The notes beneath the pieces are model-generated. The model was given only the letters and a program-made list of their open reading frames with translations. It made no database searches and was not told where the DNA came from. From Burkholderiaceae bacterium (GTDB taxonomy: Bacteria; Pseudomonadota; Gammaproteobacteria; Burkholderiales; Burkholderiaceae_D): a stretch of DNA of 5,066 nucleotides. Shown in pieces: positions 1-5,066 of this stretch (positions are counted from its first letter, which is position 1; each line of letters opens with the position of its first letter). The position numbers and the translations under genes were made by a program. The stretch spans positions 1 to 5,066 of the forward strand of contig JAIELO010000354.1 in assembly GCA_019752915.1 (NCBI GenBank). The letters run 5' to 3'.

Positions 1-342
1 GAAGCCGCCGCGTGCCTGCATGTAGGCGCTCGGGATGACTTCGATGCTGCCGATATAGGCATGCTTGGAGAACGAGGCTTTGACGCGCTCCAGCAGTTGG
101 GTTTTCTGCTGCTCGCTCAGAGCGCTGCCCCAGCCAGCGCCCGGTACAAAGGCGATGCCGACCCGGACCGGAGGACGTAGCTGGGTGACGCTCGCCTGCA
201 GCATGGGCGCCTGTTTCGCGTTAGGGTAGAGGTAGTCCACCACGCTGCCATTTTGCTGGGCGCGATGTCCGGAACCCCAGAACGCACAGCCGCCTAACAC
301 CGCCAGCAGCAGTGCTACGAGTAAAATTTTTAAAGATTTCAT
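1..342 (-). CDS. Outer-membrane type lipoprotein, partial (C-terminal part beyond left edge); possibly rhombotarget lipoprotein family
   Basis: The first 114 codons of a secreted lipoprotein; the frame is open to the window edge. The N-terminus is MKSLK followed by a hydrophobic leucine/valine/alanine stretch (residues 6-15) and a lipobox LGGC (16-19), so lipidation at Cys19 is predicted. Residue +2 is Ala, not Asp, which favours transfer to the outer membrane. The mature part begins with a short Gly/Ser/Gln-rich linker, then SVVDYLYPNAK (33-43) and RVGIAFVPG (60-68), followed by a helical, charged stretch. The VVDYLYP and VGIAFVP elements recall the 'rhombotarget lipoprotein' family, but this is from memory and the C-terminal region that would decide it is missing. 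The start is supported by an AGGGGA ribosome-binding site seven bases upstream (350-355). It is transcribed away from the AraC gene and is probably unrelated to the transport operon. Confidence 0.85.
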   Translation of the reverse strand, partial: MKSLKILLVALLLAVLGGCAFWGSGHRAQQNGSVVDYLYPNAKQAPMLQASVTQLRPPVRVGIAFVPGAGWGSALSEQQKTQLLERVKASFSKHAYIGSIEVIPSAYMQARGGF

Positions 343-349
343 ACCTGAT

Positions 350-355
350 TCCCCT
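350..355 (-). promoter_or_regulatory. Ribosome-binding site of the lipoprotein gene
   Basis: On the minus strand this reads AGGGGA, a good Shine-Dalgarno sequence, with seven bases between it and the ATG at 342. It is the clearest ribosome-binding site in the window and fixes the start of the lipoprotein gene. Confidence 0.75.
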
Positions 356-374
356 GTTAAATCTGGTCGACTGA

Positions 375-407
375 CAGGCATGCGTACTCAAGTGTTACGG
401 ATGCCTG
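375..407. repeat. Imperfect inverted repeat, 12-base arms, 9-base loop
   Basis: The left arm CAGGCATGCGTA (375-386) and the right arm TACGGATGCCTG (396-407) are complementary at 11 of 12 positions. The single G-G mismatch is at the same place in both arms (382 and 400). The loop is CTCAAGTGT. No T run follows on either strand, so it is not a typical intrinsic terminator. It lies 33 bases upstream of the lipoprotein start, so it could be an operator over that promoter or a hairpin in its 5' leader. Arm length makes chance unlikely, but the function is unknown. Confidence 0.7.
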
Positions 408-510
408 CCTGTGGTGACGCATCGTTCCGGCCAATGACCCAAGGGACGCAGCCTAACAGAATAGCCCCGAAGCAAAGTCACACATTCTCACCTGCAGCGC
501 ATCTTTCGCA

Positions 511-532
511 GCGGTGCTGTGCGACGCACCGC
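511..532. repeat. GC-rich hairpin, 7-base arms
   Basis: GCGGTGC (511-517) and GCACCGC (526-532) are perfect complements around an 8-base loop. There is no adjacent T run. A short GC-rich hairpin like this can arise by chance in GC-rich DNA, so no function is assigned. Confidence 0.4.
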
Positions 533-584
533 GAAGTATCGTGTGCCGGGTCGAGGGGCCGCACCACGGCGAGCGCGATTCAGT

Positions 585-598
585 GCATATACATATGC
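585..598. promoter_or_regulatory. AT-rich dyad GCATAT-AC-ATATGC, possible operator
   Basis: A perfect 6-base inverted repeat with a 2-base spacer. It is centred about 44 bases upstream of the candidate -10 box of the AraC-family gene, a position suited to an activator or autoregulatory site. It is strikingly AT-rich for its surroundings. The regulator that would bind it is unknown, and a short dyad alone is weak evidence. Confidence 0.35.
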
Positions 599-632
599 GC
601 AAACTGTCCTGTCGGCGACGCGGCAGACGACA

Positions 633-638
633 TACAAT
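633..638 (+). promoter_or_regulatory. Candidate -10 box (TACAAT) for the AraC-family gene
   Basis: TACAAT matches the sigma-70 -10 consensus at five of six positions and sits 24 bases before the ATG at 662, which would leave a short leader. No good -35 box is found at the proper spacing: the best match near 609-615 is poor. This suggests either an activator-dependent promoter or a chance match. Confidence 0.35.
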
Positions 639-661
639 CCTAGTCTTTAAGTCCTGATTTT

Positions 662-1576
662 ATGGAACCGGTCGCCTCCGAAGAACTCGCCCAATTGTTG
701 CTCACGAGCTTAGAGCTCGATGCCGCAGCGTTGCATGTGGGCCGCTATTGCGGCCCGTGGCGGGCCTCGACCGCTGGCAGCGACATGGCCAGTTTCCACA
801 TGATTCTGCAGGGTAGCTGCTATCTGCATTGCGACGGCCAGCCGCCCGTCCTGCTGCAGGCGCGCGATGGCGTGTTCCTGATGCACGGCGCGCCGCATTT
901 TCTCAGCCCCTATGCCGACCCGGCCGCGACCATCGGCGGGCCGGTGATCCAGCCGCTCGATGGCGCGGATGACGGCAGTGGCACCGGACTGGCCTGCGGC
1001 TTTTTCCGCTTCCGCGGCGCCTTGAGCCCGCTGGTGATCGATACCTTCCCCGAACATCTGGTGTGTCGCAGCGACGCCGCGCATGCACGCCACACCGCTG
1101 CGCTATTCGATATGATCATTGCCGAAGCGGGCGGCGATCCCCTGCGGCCCTCGGCGCTGATCGTGCGGCTGGTGGAGTTGCTGCTGTTCTATCTGATCCG
1201 TCAGGCCACCCAGGGCGAGGCGGTAACGGTTGGCCTGCTGGCACTGGCGCAGCACGGCGAATTTTCCGAGCTGCTCGAGCGCATGCTGCGCCAGCCCGCC
1301 GACGACTGGAGCATTGCCCGCATGGCGCAGGTGGCCCACATGTCGCGCGCCGCCTTCTGCAAACACTTCACCGGCATCAGCGGCATTTCGCCGGCGCGCT
1401 TCCTGCTGCGCCTGCGGATGAGCGCCGCCGCAACGCGTCTAGGTCAAGGCGAGTCAGTCGAGCAGGTGGCCGGGCAGGTCGGTTATCAGTCTAGTGCTGC
1501 CTTCACGCGAGCGTTCAAGCGCATCGTCGGGGCCCAGCCGGGCGCTTACCGGCGCCAGTTACGCAGTGCCGGATAA
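662..1576 (+). CDS. AraC-family transcriptional regulator with N-terminal cupin domain
   Basis: A 304-residue DNA-binding regulator of the usual length for the family. The N-terminal half (about 10-180) looks like the cupin_6-type sensor domain: CGPW (30-33), SFHMILQG (44-51), and a turn ending in HGAPHFLS (75-82). The C-terminal domain (about 200-300) has two helix-turn-helix units, SIARMAQVAHMSRAAFCKHF (217-236) and a second around 265-286. It closes with the AraC signature region GYQSSAAFTRAFKRIVGAQPGAYRR (274-298, shown here only to locate it by its ends GYQS and AYRR). The ATG at 662 is the first in frame, and the family-like sequence starts soon after it. No strong ribosome-binding site precedes it, so translation may be weak. 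It is co-directional with, and 91 bases ahead of, the transport operon, making it the likely local regulator. The ligand is unknown. Confidence 0.92.
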   Translation: MEPVASEELAQLLLTSLELDAAALHVGRYCGPWRASTAGSDMASFHMILQGSCYLHCDGQPPVLLQARDGVFLMHGAPHFLSPYADPAATIGGPVIQPLDGADDGSGTGLACGFFRFRGALSPLVIDTFPEHLVCRSDAAHARHTAALFDMIIAEAGGDPLRPSALIVRLVELLLFYLIRQATQGEAVTVGLLALAQHGEFSELLERMLRQPADDWSIARMAQVAHMSRAAFCKHFTGISGISPARFLLRLRMSAAATRLGQGESVEQVAGQVGYQSSAAFTRAFKRIVGAQPGAYRRQLRSAG

Positions 1577-1667
1577 AGACGTTTGAGCAAGAGATGACGA
1601 CGAAACAGTATGGCGGCTTTGTCTTGCACTGGCGATAATAGTGATTCACTGTCCATGAAAGACGACC
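1577..1667 (+). promoter_or_regulatory. Intergenic gap before the operon with -10-like box GATAAT and dyad AGTGATTCACT
   Basis: This 91-base gap is the only space for a promoter between the regulator and the operon. GATAAT (1634-1639) matches the -10 consensus at five of six positions. It is directly followed by an 11-base perfect dyad, AGTGA-T-TCACT (1640-1650), which would overlap the transcription start. No good -35 box is visible at 16-18 bases. The arrangement would suit an activator-dependent promoter controlled by the upstream AraC-family protein, but readthrough from that gene is equally possible because no terminator hairpin with a T run is seen. Confidence 0.35.
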
Positions 1668-2222
1668 ATGTCCCGCCTGACCCTGCAAACTGCTGAAACT
1701 GCGCCGGCCGATAGCCGCGCCTTCGTCGAAAAAGCCATCGCCAACAACGGCTTCCTGCCTAATCTGATCGGAGTGCTGGCCAATGCGCCAGTAGCGCTGG
1801 AAACCTATATGACGGTATCGGGCATCAATGCGCGCGCCAGCCTGACGCTGGCCGAACGCGAAGTGGTGCAGATTACCGCCGCGCGCATCCACGGCTGCGA
1901 CTTCTGCATCGCCGGCCATACCGCCATCGCCCTGAAGAAAGCCGGTCAGCCGGCGGAACTGGTGCGCGCCCTGCAAACCGGCACCGCCACCGGCGACGCC
2001 AAATTCGATGCGGTGGCCAGTTTCGCCAGCGCCGTGATCGCGCGTCGTGGCGCCGTCGATGACGCCGAACTGCAAGCCTTCCTGAACGCTGGCTACAACC
2101 AGCAGCAGGCGCTGGAAGTGGTACTCGGTATCAGTCTGGCGACGCTGTGCAACTTCGCCAATAGTCTGGCTGGTACGCCCGTCAACCCGCAGCTGACGCC
2201 TTACCTGCCGGGCGCGATCTAA
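1668..2222 (+). CDS. AhpD-like / carboxymuconolactone decarboxylase family protein
   Basis: A 184-residue all-helical protein of the CMD/AhpD superfamily, probably cytoplasmic as no signal peptide is seen. The core (about 38-125) carries the complete AhpD motif E-x11-C-x2-C-x3-H: Glu65, Cys77, Cys80 and His84, within the segment HGCDFCIAGH (75-84). In AhpD these residues relay protons to a redox-active disulfide that reduces peroxides. The residue just before the second Cys is Phe79 rather than the His found in mycobacterial AhpD. The family includes peroxidases, decarboxylases and proteins of unknown role, so activity is inferred only as thiol-based redox or peroxide reduction. Only a weak purine-rich stretch (AAAGA) precedes the ATG. 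The gene ends two bases before the next start, so it is probably translated together with the flavoprotein. Confidence 0.9.
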   Translation: MSRLTLQTAETAPADSRAFVEKAIANNGFLPNLIGVLANAPVALETYMTVSGINARASLTLAEREVVQITAARIHGCDFCIAGHTAIALKKAGQPAELVRALQTGTATGDAKFDAVASFASAVIARRGAVDDAELQAFLNAGYNQQQALEVVLGISLATLCNFANSLAGTPVNPQLTPYLPGAI

Positions 2223-2224
2223 CC

Positions 2225-3292
2225 ATGGTGGCCCTACACGACTGGCTGGAGCAGCATGCCGATACGCTCGATCAGGAACAGCATCTGGCCGATGAACTGA
2301 TGCCGGCACTGGCTGCCGCTGGTCGCTTCCGCGTCGGCGTGCCGCTGGCACTCGGTGGCGATGGCGGCAGCGTCGGCGACGCCATCTGCGCGATTGCCGA
2401 CGTCGCCGAGCAATCGGTTACGGCAGCCTTTGTCTACTGGGGCCAGCGCACGTTTATCGAGTATCTGCTGCAAAGCCCGAATACGGCGCTGTGCCAGCGC
2501 CTGATGCCGCCACTGCTCGATGGCCGTCTGGCCGGTGCTACCGGTCTGTCGAACGCGATGAAATTCCTGTCCGGGATGGAGCCGCTGCAGATTACCGCCG
2601 CTGCCGATGCGGAGCAGGGAAGCTGGCAGCTGAATGGCCAGCTGGCGTGGGTCACCAATCTGCATCCAGCGCATTTTGTTGCTGCCGCAGCGGTGGCACC
2701 AACCGATGGCAGTGCGCCCATCATCGTCGCCTTCGACAGTAAGGCAGCTGGCGTGCAGCGCAGCGCCAATCTGGAACTGATTGCCCTGTGCAGCAGCCAC
2801 ACGGCCGCCGTGAAGATCGAACAGGTGGCCGTGAACGCGGACGACGTCATCAGCGCCGATGCGCCGGGCTGGCTGCCGCAAGTGCGGCCCGCTTTCCTCG
2901 GCATGCAGTGCGGGATGTCGATCGGGCTGGCGCGCGCCAGTCTGAAGGTGGCTGCCACGCTGGCTGGCACTAATCGTGGTCAGCTTAGCGAGCGTATCGC
3001 TGAAGCGCAGGCTTCGCTGGCGCAGCAGGTTGCCGCGCTGCTGGAAGGCGTGGCCGATGGCCGCTTCGTGCGGCAGGCGGCCGATCTGTTCCGCTTGCGT
3101 ATCGCGCTGGCCGAATCGGTACAGCAGGCGCTGACGCTGGAACTGCAGGCCAAAGGCGGTCTGGCCTATCTGGTGGGGCATCAGCACGGCTTCGGGCGGC
3201 GCTGGCGCGAGTCGGCCTTTATTCCTGTGATTACGCCTAGCCTGACGCAGTTGCAGGCCGCACTGGCGCAGCAGGCGGCAGCCCGTCCATGA
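2225..3292 (+). CDS. Acyl-CoA dehydrogenase-fold flavoprotein, probably DszC/SfnB-like monooxygenase
   Basis: A 355-residue protein with the order of an acyl-CoA dehydrogenase: N-terminal helical domain (about 1-100), middle beta domain (about 103-205) and C-terminal helical domain (about 220-350). Visible landmarks are GVPLALGGDGGS (38-49) in the first domain, WQLNGQLAWVTNLHPAHF (134-151) in the flavin-binding middle domain, and GGLAYLVGH (311-319) plus RRWRESAF (325-332) near the end. It is slightly shorter than usual members. No Glu stands at the usual catalytic-base site near the C-terminus or in the helix around 224-240, which argues against a true fatty acyl-CoA dehydrogenase. Relatives such as DszC and SfnB use reduced flavin and oxygen on organosulfur compounds, and such genes sit beside sulfonate-type transporters. 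That role is an inference here. The start is two bases after the upstream stop, and its stop overlaps the next start as ATGA. Confidence 0.85.
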   Translation: MVALHDWLEQHADTLDQEQHLADELMPALAAAGRFRVGVPLALGGDGGSVGDAICAIADVAEQSVTAAFVYWGQRTFIEYLLQSPNTALCQRLMPPLLDGRLAGATGLSNAMKFLSGMEPLQITAAADAEQGSWQLNGQLAWVTNLHPAHFVAAAAVAPTDGSAPIIVAFDSKAAGVQRSANLELIALCSSHTAAVKIEQVAVNADDVISADAPGWLPQVRPAFLGMQCGMSIGLARASLKVAATLAGTNRGQLSERIAEAQASLAQQVAALLEGVADGRFVRQAADLFRLRIALAESVQQALTLELQAKGGLAYLVGHQHGFGRRWRESAFIPVITPSLTQLQAALAQQAAARP

Positions 3293-4068
3293 GCGAGCAC
3301 CTAGCCGACCATCCGGCGCTGCAGGCCAGTGCCCTGCGCTTTGCCTATCCGGGCAGCGCCGCCACCTTCGACAATATTTCGCTGACCATCCGTCCGCGCG
3401 AAATCGTCTGCCTGTTAGGCGGCAGCGGCTGTGGCAAATCGACCTTGCTGCGGGTACTGGCCGGATTGCAGGCACCGTCGGCGGGACAGATCAGTTTTCT
3501 CGACGCGCCACTGACCGAACCGAGTCCGCGCAGCGCGCTGGTGTTCCAGCAGGCCAGCCTGCTGCCGTGGCTGACGGTGGCCGGGAATGTCGGCTTCGGG
3601 CTGGATTTTTCGCGCCAGCCGCACATCACCCCGGCCCAGCGCGCGCAGCGCGTGCAGCAGGCCATCGACGCCGTCGGTCTGGCCGGTTGCGAGGGCCGCT
3701 ATCCGGCTGCCCTGTCGGGCGGCATGGCACAGCGCGTGGCGCTGGCCCGCGCACTGGCGCGCGAACCGGAACTGCTGTTCGCCGACGAACCGTTTTCCGC
3801 GCTCGATGCGATTACCCGCGCCGAGATGCAAACCCTGCTGGTCGAGGTGGTGCACCGCTGGCATAGCGCCGTGCTGCTGGTGACGCACGATATCGACGAA
3901 GCGATCCTGGTGGCGGACCGCATCGTGCTGATGGGCGGCCAGCCGGGCCGCATCGTACGCGAATGGCAGGTCGACCTGCCGCAACCACGCATCGCCCACG
4001 CGGCCGCCGTCAGTGCATTGCGACTGGAAATTCTGGCCGCCCTGCTGGGCGAGCGCAGTAGCGCCTGA
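3289..4068 (+). CDS. ABC transporter ATP-binding protein, nitrate/sulfonate/taurine type (SsuB/TauB/NrtD-like)
   Basis: A complete 259-residue ATPase subunit that would bind the inner face of a membrane permease and power import. All nucleotide-binding elements are intact: Walker A GGSGCGKST (44-52), Q-loop VFQQ (85-88) followed by LLPWLTV (91-97), ABC signature LSGGMAQRVALARAL (142-156), Walker B LLFADEP (162-168) with catalytic Glu167, D-loop SALD (170-173) and H-loop His200 in VTHDIDEA (198-205). LLPWLTV after the Q-loop, LSGGM in place of LSGGQ, and HDIDEA are typical of the SsuB/TauB/NrtD group. The gene starts inside the stop of the flavoprotein gene (4-base ATGA overlap), so expression is coupled. 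The substrate is set by the binding protein and cannot be read from this subunit. Confidence 0.95.
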   Translation: MSEHLADHPALQASALRFAYPGSAATFDNISLTIRPREIVCLLGGSGCGKSTLLRVLAGLQAPSAGQISFLDAPLTEPSPRSALVFQQASLLPWLTVAGNVGFGLDFSRQPHITPAQRAQRVQQAIDAVGLAGCEGRYPAALSGGMAQRVALARALAREPELLFADEPFSALDAITRAEMQTLLVEVVHRWHSAVLLVTHDIDEAILVADRIVLMGGQPGRIVREWQVDLPQPRIAHAAAVSALRLEILAALLGERSSA

Positions 4069-4100
4069 TTATCTATCTTCCCTCTTTTCGAAAGTACGCC

Positions 4101-5066
4101 ATGACAGCATCCAGCGGCTCCAATCCTTACCATATCTGCGCTTCGTCCGATTGCGACTGCGGCATGACGCGGCGCGACTTCCTGCGCATGTCGGCCATGA
4201 CGGCGGCCGGTGCTTCGGCGCCGCTGCTGTTTGCCGGTGACGCGATGGCGCAGCAGGGTCCCAAGGGCGACGACCAGCCGGTCAAGATCGGCTACCTGCC
4301 AATCACCGATGCCACGCCGCTGCTGGTAGCGCATGGCCGCAAACTGTTTGAAGCGGAAGGGTTGCAGGCCGAAGCGCCGCGCCTGTTCCGCAGCTGGGCG
4401 CAGATCATCGAAGCGTTCGTCTCCGGTCAGGTCAACGTGATTCACCTGCTGTCGCCAGCGACCGTGTCGGTGCGCTATGGCGCCAAGTTCCCCGCCAAAG
4501 TGGTGGCATGGAACCACATCAATGGCTCGGCTCTGACGGTCGCCAAGGACATCAACCGCGTCACCGACCTCGGCGGCCGCACGGTGGCGATCCCGTTCTG
4601 GTACTCGATCCACAACGTGCTGCTGCAGCAGATCCTCAGCAAAAACGGTTTGAGTGTAGTGGCCAAAGGTCGCGATGGTGCCATCGGTCCTAAGGAAGTG
4701 AATCTGATCGTGCTGCCGCCGGCCGAAATGGTGTCGGCGCTGGCCAGCAAGGCGATTGCCGGCTTCATCGTGGCCGAACCGTTCAACGCACTGGCCGAAA
4801 CGGCCGGCGTGGGCCAGGTACTGCGCTTCTCCGGCGACTCGTGGAAAAACCACGCCTGCTGCGTGACCTTCCTGTCCGAGCGCGACATCAGCACCCGTCC
4901 CGAATGGGCGCAGCGCGTGACCAATGCCATTGTCAAGGCGCAGCACTGGACCCGCTCCAACCAGATCGACACGGCGCGCCTGCTGTCGTCGGGCGACGCG
5001 CACCGCTACACGCCGCACTCGCTGCAGGTGCTGTCGAAAGTGCTGACGGTGACCGACTTCACCGAT
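4101..5066 (+). CDS. ABC transporter substrate-binding protein, NrtA/SsuA-like, Tat-exported, partial at the right edge
   Basis: The first 322 codons of a periplasmic binding protein; the frame is open to the window end. A twin-arginine motif TRRDFLR (23-29) is followed by an Ala/Leu-rich hydrophobic stretch (30-46) and a probable cleavage site AMA|QQG after residue 50, so Tat export is predicted. The mature part starts with VKIGYLPITDATPLLVA (61-77) and includes RSWAQIIEAFVSGQVN (97-112), VAIPFWYSIHNV (162-173) and AGFIVAEPFNALAE (220-233). These fit the periplasmic binding fold of nitrate/sulfonate/taurine and related transporters. Residues 1-21 are an unusual extension with Cys13, Cys18 and Cys20. 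A second in-frame ATG at 4164 (Met22) would remove it, but no ribosome-binding site precedes that codon; before 4101 there is only a weak GAAAG. The ligand is not assigned. A permease gene is expected downstream. Confidence 0.9.
   Translation, partial: MTASSGSNPYHICASSDCDCGMTRRDFLRMSAMTAAGASAPLLFAGDAMAQQGPKGDDQPVKIGYLPITDATPLLVAHGRKLFEAEGLQAEAPRLFRSWAQIIEAFVSGQVNVIHLLSPATVSVRYGAKFPAKVVAWNHINGSALTVAKDINRVTDLGGRTVAIPFWYSIHNVLLQQILSKNGLSVVAKGRDGAIGPKEVNLIVLPPAEMVSALASKAIAGFIVAEPFNALAETAGVGQVLRFSGDSWKNHACCVTFLSERDISTRPEWAQRVTNAIVKAQHWTRSNQIDTARLLSSGDAHRYTPHSLQVLSKVLTVTDFTD

Larger units (their letters stand above)
343..661. other. Divergent intergenic region, 319 bp, no gene seen
   Basis: This stretch separates the lipoprotein gene (leftward) from the AraC-family gene (rightward), so it should carry both promoters. 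An open frame at 380-643 exists, but its predicted product has no recognisable domain and no ribosome-binding site, and its start codon lies inside the inverted repeat. I treat it as non-coding. What stands out is three dyad symmetries (375-407, 511-532, 585-598) and a -10-like TACAAT at 633-638. I find no tRNA, no T-tract terminator and no credible complete promoter for the leftward gene. Confidence 0.6.

Noticed and set aside
375..407. Inverted repeat as an intrinsic terminator
   Set aside because: No T run follows on either strand, and both flanking genes point away from it, so no transcript would need to end there.
380..643. Open reading frame of 87 codons on the plus strand in the intergenic region
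   Set aside because: It has no recognisable domain and no ribosome-binding site, its composition is unlike the neighbouring proteins, and its start codon lies within the inverted repeat.
1611..1628. Possible sigma-54 promoter (TGGC ... TTGCA) before the operon
   Set aside because: The GG and GC elements are 14 bases apart, or 11 with the alternative GG, instead of the required 12, so it cannot be a proper -24/-12 promoter.
1515..2351. Minus-strand open frame (278 codons) opposite the AhpD-like gene
   Set aside because: The opposite strand encodes a complete CxxC AhpD motif; this frame shows no domain and spans the end of one gene and the start of another.
2234..3475. Long minus-strand open frame (413 codons) opposite the flavoprotein and ATPase genes
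   Set aside because: Its product is rich in Arg, His and Gln with no domain, as expected for the antisense of GC-rich genes, while the plus-strand frames carry clear family motifs.
4164..4166. Alternative start of the binding protein at Met22
   Set aside because: It would give a tidy Tat signal, but no Shine-Dalgarno-like sequence precedes it. The upstream ATG at 4101 has a weak purine stretch and fits the short gap to the ATPase gene. It is kept as a possibility, not as the call.
3699..5018. Long minus-strand open frame (439 codons) opposite the ATPase and binding-protein genes
   Set aside because: It lies antisense to the ABC signature and Walker B motifs and to the binding-protein gene, and its low-complexity product matches no family I know.

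Overview
The window is GC-rich and looks like a chromosomal segment of a Gram-negative proteobacterium. The coding style, the Tat-dependent substrate-binding protein, the outer-membrane type lipoprotein and the CGPW-type AraC regulator would suit a betaproteobacterium such as an Oxalobacteraceae or Chromobacterium relative. The taxon is a guess from style, not from a marker gene.

Layout. Positions 1-342 (minus strand) hold the first 114 codons of a lipoprotein gene that runs off the left edge. Positions 343-661 are a divergent intergenic region with no convincing gene. It holds a strong imperfect inverted repeat (375-407), a GC-rich hairpin (511-532), an AT-rich dyad (585-598) and a -10-like box before the next gene. 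From 662 to the right edge every gene is on the plus strand: an AraC-family regulator (662-1576), an AhpD/carboxymuconolactone-decarboxylase-like protein (1668-2222), an acyl-CoA-dehydrogenase-fold flavoprotein (2225-3292), an ABC transporter ATPase of the nitrate/sulfonate/taurine type (3289-4068), and the start of a Tat-exported substrate-binding protein of the same transporter class (4101 to the edge).

How they fit together. The last four genes are packed like an operon: a 2-nt gap, then a 4-nt ATGA overlap, then a 32-nt gap. A permease gene is missing from the window and is expected just beyond the right edge. The likely picture is an uptake-plus-oxidation cassette. A periplasmic binding protein captures a small organic anion, possibly an organosulfur compound. 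The ABC transporter imports it, a DszC/SfnB-like flavoprotein oxidises it, and the AhpD-like protein handles peroxide or acts in the same redox step. The AraC-family protein, co-directional and 91 nt upstream, is the natural candidate regulator. The substrate cannot be read from the sequence.

The oddities worth attention are the cysteine-rich stretch in front of the Tat motif of the binding protein, the absence of the usual catalytic glutamates in the acyl-CoA-dehydrogenase-like protein, and the inverted repeat in front of the lipoprotein gene.
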